From the NCBI RefSeq assembly GCF_023218075.1, contig NZ_JALPTB010000029.1:1-64000 (forward strand): a DNA stretch of 64,000 nucleotides, in the 5' to 3' direction. Both the position numbers and the translations under genes were made by a program. Positions 60,351 to 64,000 of the stretch are shown here, piece by piece. Below the pieces are notes generated by a model. That model saw only the letters and a program-made list of their open reading frames with translations. It searched no databases and had not been told where the DNA came from. The DNA is from Rhodococcus sp. HM1. GTDB lineage: Bacteria; Actinomycetota; Actinomycetes; Mycobacteriales; Mycobacteriaceae. Each line of letters begins with the position of its first letter. Position 1 is the stretch's first letter.

Positions 60351-60857
60351 ATGAGCGCAACGGGACGAGGAGTGCCGGCTCGGTCCGCAACGGCGGACCG
60401 CGAGATCGTGATCGACCGAATCATCAAGGCCCCGAGGGATCTGGTGTTCGAGGCGTTCACCGACGTGCGGCACCTGTCACGGTGGTGGGGTCCGGACGGA
60501 TTCACGACCACGACGCGGGCGTTCGAATTCCGCGTCGGCGGGGAGTGGGACTTCGTGATGCACGGCCCGGACGGGACGGACTACCAGGAGTGGATCTCCT
60601 GGACCGAGATCTCCCCGCCGGAGCGGATCGCGCTGGTCCACGGCGAGTTCCGCGGCGACCCGAGCGCTTTCGAGTCGGTCCTGACGTTCGAGCCCGCCGG
60701 TGCGGCGACCCGGATCGAGATGCGCACGGTGTTCCCCACCAAGGAGCTGCGCGATCAGGCGGTCGAGCAGTACCACGCGGTCGAGGGCGGCCGGCAGACC
60801 TTGAGCCACCTGGACGCCTATGTCACCGAGATCGTCCGGAAGGCGGCGGAGGGCTGA
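60351..60857 (+). CDS. SRPBCC/AHSA1 family protein
   Basis: A 168-residue AHSA1-like protein (IKAPRDLVFEAFTDVRHLSR, WWGPDGFTTTTRAFEF, ALVHGEFRGDPSAFES). Often encoded with ArsR regulators. It probably binds a small hydrophobic ligand. Its stop overlaps the next ATG (TGATG). Confidence 0.85.
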   Translation: MSATGRGVPARSATADREIVIDRIIKAPRDLVFEAFTDVRHLSRWWGPDGFTTTTRAFEFRVGGEWDFVMHGPDGTDYQEWISWTEISPPERIALVHGEFRGDPSAFESVLTFEPAGAATRIEMRTVFPTKELRDQAVEQYHAVEGGRQTLSHLDAYVTEIVRKAAEG

Positions 60858-61477
60858 TGACCGGGAAGGTGTTCTTCAGCGTGTCCATGTCGCTGGACGG
60901 ATTCATCGCGCCCGAGTCCCTCGACGACCTGATGGGCCGGCAGTGGATGGAACTGCAGCAGTGGGTCTTTCCGCAGCGATTCTTCCGGGAGAACCTGAAA
61001 CTCGGCGAGGGTGGTGAGGAAGGACGCGACAACGACATCCTGCGTCAGACGTTCGAACGTACCGGCGCCAGCGTGATGGGCAAGCGCATGTTCGACGGCG
61101 GCGAGCAGGGGTGGCCGGAAGATGCGCCGTTCCACACCCCGGTGTTCGTCGTGACACACGAGAAGCGTGACCCGTGGGAACGGCCCGGCGGCACGACCTT
61201 CCACTTCGTCAACGACGGTATCGAGGCCGCGCTCGAACGGGCCCGAGTGGCCGCCGGCGACCGGGACGTCCGCATCGCGGGCGGCGGCGCCACGATCCTC
61301 GAGTACCTGAACGCCGGCCTGATCGACGAGTTCTCGATCGCGCTGTCACCGGTGCTGTTCGGCTCCGGGATCCGCCTGTTCGAGGGTGTGGACGCGGAGC
61401 GAGTGGCCCTGGAGCCGGTACACGTGGAGTCCTCGCCGAGGGTGACCCACCTGACCTACGCCGTGCGCCGCCGGTAG
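60857..61477 (+). CDS. Dihydrofolate reductase-like (RibD C-terminal domain) protein
   Basis: A 206-residue protein with FSVSMSLDGFIAP at the start and VMGKRMFDGG, VRIAGGGATILEYLNAGLID, and SPVLFGSGIRLFEG, the pattern of stand-alone RibD_C/DHFR-like reductases. NADPH-dependent but of unknown substrate; common partner of ArsR-AHSA1 genes. Confidence 0.85.
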   Translation: MTGKVFFSVSMSLDGFIAPESLDDLMGRQWMELQQWVFPQRFFRENLKLGEGGEEGRDNDILRQTFERTGASVMGKRMFDGGEQGWPEDAPFHTPVFVVTHEKRDPWERPGGTTFHFVNDGIEAALERARVAAGDRDVRIAGGGATILEYLNAGLIDEFSIALSPVLFGSGIRLFEGVDAERVALEPVHVESSPRVTHLTYAVRRR

Positions 61478-61502
61478 CTGTGTGGGCGCCGAGCCGGGGC
61501 GC

Positions 61503-62924
61503 TCACCGCCCGGCCTGGTGCTCTTCCACGAGAATCTTCTTCTGCACCTTGCCCATAGCGTTGCGAGGGAGCGTGTCGACGAAGTGGATCTCCCGGGGCC
61601 GCTTGTGGATCGACAGGGTGCGTGCGACGAAGTCGGAGAGCGTCCGCGCGTCGTTTCCTTCGCCGACGACGAATGCAACGATGCGCTGACCGAGATCGTC
61701 GTCGGGGACTCCGACGACTGCGGCCTCGCCGACGTCCGGGTGATCGAGCAGTGCCGCCTCCACCTCGCCGGCGCCGATCCGGTAGCCGCCCGACTTGATC
61801 ATGTCGATCGACTCGCGGCCGACGATGCGATGGAATCCTGTTTCGTCCACGACTGCGATGTCCCCGGTCCGGAACCATCCGTCGGCGGTCATCGACTCGG
61901 CGGTCTTCTCCGGGTTGCGGAGATATCCGTCGAAGAGGGTGGCGCCCGTGATCTCGAGGTTGCCCAGGGTCTCGCCGTCGTGCGGCACGTCGCCGCCGGA
62001 AGCGTCCCGGATCCGGCTGCGGACCCCGTCGATCGGGAGGCCGACCCACCCGGGGCGGCGTTCGCCGTCCACCCGGGTGCTCAGCGTGATGATGGTTTCG
62101 CTCATGCCGTAGCGCTCGATGGGCGCCGATCCGGTCAACGCCCGCAGCCGTTCGAAGACCGGCACCGGGAGCGGTGCGCTCCCCGACACGAGCAGTCGCG
62201 CGGAGCCGAGGGCGCGAGCGGACGACTCGTCGGCGCAGACCCTCGACCAGACGGTCGGTACCCCGAAGTACAGCGAGCCCGCCGCAGCCGCATAGGAATC
62301 CGGGGTCGGCCGGACGGTGTGATGGAGCGGCGACCCGTGCCGCAGTGCGCCGACGACCCCGAGGATCAGCCCGTGGACGTGGAACAGCGGCAGGCCGTGG
62401 ACCAGGGTGTCGTCCGGGTTCCAGTCCCAGGCCTGTGCCAGCCCGTCGAGTCCGGCGGCCACGGCCGAGCGGGAGAGCAGCACACCCTTCGGTGCACCGG
62501 TCGTCCCGGAGGTGTACATGATCATCGCGGTTCGGTCGGCGGCCGGTTCTCGGTGAGTCGAACCGGATCGGGCAGTGATGTCGACCGGGACGGTCTCGAG
62601 CGCGACGTCCTCGCGAGGGTCGCCGAGCCAGAGTTGCGCGCGGGAGTCGGTCAGGATGTGTCCACGCTCGGCAGGGCCGGAGTCCGGGGGCACCGGCACC
62701 ACGGGGACACCGGCGGTCAGGCAGCCGGTGACGGCGACGATCGTCTCGAGGCTTGCGGTCGCATCGATGGCGACGGCACTCGCCCCGGCGACCCGGTCGG
62801 CCACGGCCGCCGCAGCGGCGGTCAGTTCCGAACGGGAGAGTGCCCGATCGCCGACCCGGACTGCCGGGCGGTCCTCGGCGTCGGGGGAGAGCGCGGCCAG
62901 CAACGGCCGGGTGTCGTCGGTCAT
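61503..62924 (-). CDS. Acyl-CoA synthetase (malonyl-CoA synthetase/aryl-CoA ligase type)
   Basis: A 473-residue ANL-superfamily enzyme. P-loop-like MIMYTSGTTGAPKGVLLS, ERYGMSETI, GWFRTGDIAVVDETGFHRIVGR, IKSGGYRIGAGEVEAAL and the C-terminal catalytic Lys in NAMGKVQKKIL. It activates a carboxylate to the CoA thioester; malonyl-CoA synthetase (MatB)-like length and motifs, but an aromatic acid cannot be excluded given the neighbouring Rieske oxygenase. AAAGGAT precedes ATG 62924. Confidence 0.85.
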   Translation of the reverse strand: MTDDTRPLLAALSPDAEDRPAVRVGDRALSRSELTAAAAAVADRVAGASAVAIDATASLETIVAVTGCLTAGVPVVPVPPDSGPAERGHILTDSRAQLWLGDPREDVALETVPVDITARSGSTHREPAADRTAMIMYTSGTTGAPKGVLLSRSAVAAGLDGLAQAWDWNPDDTLVHGLPLFHVHGLILGVVGALRHGSPLHHTVRPTPDSYAAAAGSLYFGVPTVWSRVCADESSARALGSARLLVSGSAPLPVPVFERLRALTGSAPIERYGMSETIITLSTRVDGERRPGWVGLPIDGVRSRIRDASGGDVPHDGETLGNLEITGATLFDGYLRNPEKTAESMTADGWFRTGDIAVVDETGFHRIVGRESIDMIKSGGYRIGAGEVEAALLDHPDVGEAAVVGVPDDDLGQRIVAFVVGEGNDARTLSDFVARTLSIHKRPREIHFVDTLPRNAMGKVQKKILVEEHQAGR

Positions 62925-63003
62925 GTGTCGATCCTTTTCAGGGGTCGCCGGTGACGCACCCGGGAGACCCGGGTGCATAGGGGGGGATGGATGAGGGGGT
63001 CGG

Positions 63004-63618
63004 TCAGTCGGAGGTGCGCTTCGCCGAGCGGCGGGGTCGCGATCCGTTCTCGAGGGGCTCGAACAGCACGGCCGTGTTGATGGTGGCGAGTTCGCGGCTC
63101 GCGGCCTCGTACAGGCCGGTGAGCACCTGCATCGATCGCGACGCGTGCCGCATCTTCGTGGTGATGTCGCTGAGTTCCTCGAGTTTGGACACGAGGGTCT
63201 CGCGGCGCAACTGGGCGTAGCGGTCGGTGACGGCCCGACCCTTCTCGGTGACGGTGAAGACGGACGAGGTGCCGGCCTTCCGTCGTTCGAGCAGGCCGAG
63301 GGTGACGAGTTTGCGGAGGTTGTACTGCAGGTTCGGCAGATCCTCCCGGTTGGTCAGTTGAGCGATCGTCGCAGTGTCCTTGGACCGTTCCTGCATCCGG
63401 ACGACGTGCAACGCCACGATCTCGTTGAACGCCAGGTCGAGGTCGGTGGCCGTCCGGATCGCCTGGACGGCGAAGCGTTGGAACCCGCCCTCGGCCTGGA
63501 GGATTGCGAACTCGAAGGACGTCAACGCGTCCTCATAGGCGTTCTCGGCGAGATGCCAGCGCCTGCCGTCGGGCAGGGGGGTGTTGTCGTCGGTCGGCTC
63601 GGAGTCTGCGCTGGTCAT
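63004..63618 (-). CDS. MarR-like winged-helix regulator
   Basis: A 204-residue regulator: helical N-terminus (ENAYEDALTSFEFAILQAEG), then a winged helix (TIAQLTNREDLPNLQYNLRK, LVTLGLLERRKAG, VFTVTEKGRAV). Family relates to MarR-type regulators of aromatic catabolism. Divergent from the Rieske oxygenase gene, with a large inverted repeat between them. Start ATG 63618 preferred over 63648 owing to GGAAGA upstream. Confidence 0.8.
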   Translation of the reverse strand: MTSADSEPTDDNTPLPDGRRWHLAENAYEDALTSFEFAILQAEGGFQRFAVQAIRTATDLDLAFNEIVALHVVRMQERSKDTATIAQLTNREDLPNLQYNLRKLVTLGLLERRKAGTSSVFTVTEKGRAVTDRYAQLRRETLVSKLEELSDITTKMRHASRSMQVLTGLYEAASRELATINTAVLFEPLENGSRPRRSAKRTSD

Positions 63619-63705
63619 CACTGTCTTCCGGGGTCGGCCCGGGCTCATCGCCCCGCGACGCGGTGCGCCGCGCTGGTCAACGGTACCAAGCCCGGCCGCA
63701 CAGCA

Positions 63706-63735
63706 TCAATGAAAATTGCACGAAATTTCCATTGA
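63706..63735. promoter_or_regulatory. Inverted repeat, probable operator of the MarR-like regulator
   Basis: TCAATGAAAATT (63706-63717) and AATTTCCATTGA (63724-63735) are complementary at 11 of 12 positions, with a 6-bp spacer. It is AT-rich against the local background and overlaps the -35 of the Rieske gene promoter, as for a repressor site. Confidence 0.65.
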
Positions 63736-63759
63736 CTCTCGATCGAAGTTCGATATTGT
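63732..63759 (+). promoter_or_regulatory. Promoter of the Rieske oxygenase gene
   Basis: TTGACT (63732-63737), 16 bp, TATTGT (63754-63759): a good sigma-70-type promoter about 130 bp upstream of the ATG at 63888. Confidence 0.55.
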
Positions 63760-63887
63760 GGTGTCGGACACAGTGAGTGTCGCTCCACTTCTCGGATCAC
63801 CCGATTCGCGGGTTCTCATCCCGGTTGCGTCTCAGCCCACAAGATCGCGACCGATCCCACAATCACCACCTCCAGGGAGGTCATTCC

Positions 63888-64000
63888 ATGACCGCTATTT
63901 CGCACAGTGGATCCTCGGCGGGCGTCACCCGCCAGTACGCCCCGTATGTCCAGGCGGACTGGGGATTCGCCAATCACTGGTACCCGGCCCTGCTGTCCAG
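63888..64000 (+). CDS. Rieske-type aromatic-ring oxygenase alpha subunit (5' end only)
   Basis: The first 37 codons are present, running off the window. QADWGFANHWYPALL matches the N-terminus of Rieske non-haem iron oxygenase alpha subunits. GGGAGG precedes ATG 63888 by 8 bp. It should encode CxH...CxxH Rieske and 2-His-1-carboxylate sites further on; these are outside the window. Confidence 0.8.
   Translation, partial: MTAISHSGSSAGVTRQYAPYVQADWGFANHWYPALLS

Overview
The window is about 64 kb of GC-rich actinobacterial chromosome. The gene content points to a mycolate-forming actinomycete, most likely Rhodococcus. It carries a cutinase-family protein with a threonine-rich tail, a WS/DGAT wax ester synthase, two PHA synthases with a phasin, a BioQ/BioB/BsaP biotin locus, PriA in place of separate HisA and TrpF, and the edge of a Rieske aromatic-ring oxygenase locus. 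GTG starts and 4-nt stop/start overlaps (GTGA, ATGA) are common. Genus is inferred from gene content only; no rRNA or tRNA gene was seen.

Layout. 1-5.7 kb: a beta-lactamase-fold lipoprotein (cut by the window edge), an alpha/beta hydrolase, a TetR-hemerythrin-SRPBCC operon, and a divergent Ser/Thr kinase with a lipoprotein partner. 5.7-8.3 kb is a gene graveyard. It holds fragments of a coiled-coil ORF, an FAD-dependent (phytoene-desaturase-like) oxidoreductase in several frames, the tail of an aldehyde dehydrogenase joined to a truncated beta-propeller lipoprotein, an IS1380-like scrap and a DUF4352-like scrap. 8.3-15.5 kb is a tightly overlapping five-gene operon: SWIM zinc finger, DUF5691/HEAT-like, MoxR AAA+ ATPase, DUF5682 and VWA. 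It is the best candidate here for an undescribed system. 15.6-17.6 kb: bioQ diverging from bioB-bsaP across a double operator. 17.6-20.4 kb: a cutinase-family protein and a decayed radical SAM gene. 20.4-24.7 kb: nrtR diverging from nadABC. 24.8-32.1 kb: phaC-type synthase, TPP riboswitch-thiC, DHA2 exporter, wax ester synthase. 32-40.7 kb: CBS protein, DUF2470, ctaD, LysE-type exporter, GH1 glycosidase, hydrolase, phasin, second phaC and an XRE regulator.

40.8-55.3 kb is the histidine locus: hisD-hisC-hisB-(small membrane protein)-(MFS)-hisH-(small membrane protein), then priA-impA-like-hisF-hisI. The two halves are separated by about 6.4 kb carrying a copper-type P-ATPase behind a CsoR-like palindrome and a cassette of a 2OG-Fe(II) oxygenase, a THI5/SsuA-like binding protein and a fused double permease. 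A 36-bp hairpin repeat lies in inverted orientation on both sides of that cassette. 55.3-61.5 kb: HNH-like protein, tautomerase, pepN, a tandem-MerR regulator, a DUF6194-type protein and an ArsR-AHSA1-RibD_C/DHFR-like operon. 61.5-64 kb: an acyl-CoA synthetase and a MarR-like regulator facing a Rieske oxygenase gene that runs off the end. A well-formed promoter and a 12-bp-arm inverted repeat lie in front of the Rieske gene.

Regulatory signals readable from sequence include a 16-bp perfect TetR-type palindrome (3920-3935), tandem BioQ-type sites (16265-16294), an NrtR-box candidate (21173-21195), a TPP riboswitch (26862-26955), a CsoR-like box (48373-48389) and a MarR-type inverted repeat (63706-63735).
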